Source of the DNA: an uncultured Verrucomicrobia subdivision 3 bacterium | GTDB taxonomy: Bacteria; Verrucomicrobiota; Verrucomicrobiia; Limisphaerales; UBA11358 | Reading direction: 5' to 3' | Length of the DNA stretch: 33,148 nucleotides | NCBI GenBank assembly: GCA_903861445.1 | Contig: CAIOUK010000095.1 | Coordinates: 1-33,148 of the forward strand | In this document: in pieces, positions 32,738 through 33,148 of the stretch | Layout of the letters: each line of letters opens with the position of its first letter | How positions within the stretch are numbered: position 1 is the first letter of the stretch | Made by a program: the position numbers and the translations under genes | The notes under the pieces: generated by a model | Told to the model about the DNA's origin: nothing | What the model saw: the letters and a program-made list of their open reading frames with translations, nothing else | The model's database searches: none

Positions 32738-33148
32738 ATGTATCTCAAAAATCTCACAGTTTTTGGTTTCAAGTCCTTCGCGGACAAGACAGCGCTGAAC
32801 TTTCAGCCCGGCGTCACCGCCATTGTCGGGCCGAACGGCTGCGGCAAATCCAACGTCTCGGACGCCATCCGCTGGGTGCTCGGCGAGCAATCGGCAAAAG
32901 CCCTGCGCGGCGGCGAAATGGCTGATGTGATTTTTAATGGCACCGACGGCCGCAAGCCGATGGGCATGGGCGAAGTCTCGCTCACGCTCGGCGGCGTCGG
33001 TGAAGAAAGTTTGAAGGCGGCGGGCGTCGAAGTCTCCTATGATGAAGTGACGCTCACGCGCCGGATTTTTCGCGACGGCGGCAGCGAATATTTTCTGAAC
33101 CGCACGCCTTGCCGGTTGAAGGACATCCAGCAGTTGTTCATGGGCACC
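32738..33148 (+). CDS. smc: Chromosome segregation ATPase SMC, N-terminal part (3' end outside window)
   Basis: Starting at the ATG at 32738, 137 codons remain open to the end of the window. The protein begins MYLKNLTVFGFKSFADKT and contains the SMC Walker A, GPNGCGKSN (31-39), then DAIRWVLGEQSAKALRGG and DVIFNGT, followed by RRIFRDGGSEYFLN and CRLKDIQQLF. These are the hallmark blocks of the bacterial SMC head domain, the ATPase of the condensin that compacts and segregates chromosomes. Nothing is unusual in the visible part; the coiled coils, hinge and C-terminal head lie outside. The palindrome-rich region upstream may hold its promoter. Confidence 0.97.
   Translation, partial: MYLKNLTVFGFKSFADKTALNFQPGVTAIVGPNGCGKSNVSDAIRWVLGEQSAKALRGGEMADVIFNGTDGRKPMGMGEVSLTLGGVGEESLKAAGVEVSYDEVTLTRRIFRDGGSEYFLNRTPCRLKDIQQLFMGT

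Noticed and set aside
32663..32890. Minus-strand open frame over the smc start
   Set aside because: It overlaps the highly conserved smc Walker A region in antisense and has no family match.

Overview
The window looks like a chromosomal segment of a Gram-negative bacterium of the Verrucomicrobiota, most plausibly a Pedosphaera/Limisphaera-type lineage. This assignment is inference from gene content. The window carries secreted DUF11-type surface protein, an outer-membrane beta-barrel, DUF5107 and DUF5703 proteins, secreted GH78 enzymes and a CxPSR sulfatase without SusC/SusD. Many starts lack a clear Shine-Dalgarno, and several are GTG.

Layout. (1) 1-2400, plus strand: the 3' end of a large Thr/Asn-rich surface protein and an outer-membrane beta-barrel, closed by a perfect 14-bp hairpin. 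(2) 7033-2472, minus strand: a compact envelope-maintenance cluster with a Tsp/Prc-type protease, a small secreted helical protein, a frameshifted yacG, a signal-peptide-bearing MsrA and a secreted unknown. (3) 7034-7450: a gene-free stretch with a strong plus-strand terminator that has no assigned transcript, then tRNA-Pro(GGG). (4) 7548-12419, plus strand: four translationally coupled genes, made up of two WXG100-like small helical proteins, a coiled-coil protein and a 1287-residue membrane-anchored FtsK/SpoIIIE ATPase. This is the best candidate for an undescribed system, a minimal type VII secretion-like module in a diderm. (5) 18166-12420, minus strand: an operon of a DUF5107/TPR protein, an MFS sugar porter and a Tat-exported GH128-like glycosidase. 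The DUF5107 gene contains an in-frame 92-bp element made of four nested hairpins. tRNA-Lys(CTT) lies just upstream. (6) 18483-31692, plus strand: a polysaccharide-degradation locus with a sulfatase, two paralogous GH78 alpha-L-rhamnosidases, a DUF5703 glycosidase-like protein and a predicted beta-propeller glycosidase. The housekeeping pair pabA/trpG-panD sits inside it. (7) 31720-33148: a bidirectional terminator, Mn-type superoxide dismutase on the minus strand, a palindrome-rich intergenic region, and the start of smc running off the window.

How the genes work together. The rhamnosidases, sulfatase, DUF5703 protein and propeller protein all have export signals and would act in the periplasm or at the surface on a sulfated rhamnose-rich glycan. 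The MFS porter and the cytosolic DUF5107 protein could handle released sugars. The Tsp-MsrA cluster looks like envelope protein quality control. The WXG/FtsK cassette stands apart functionally and sits directly behind a tRNA gene.
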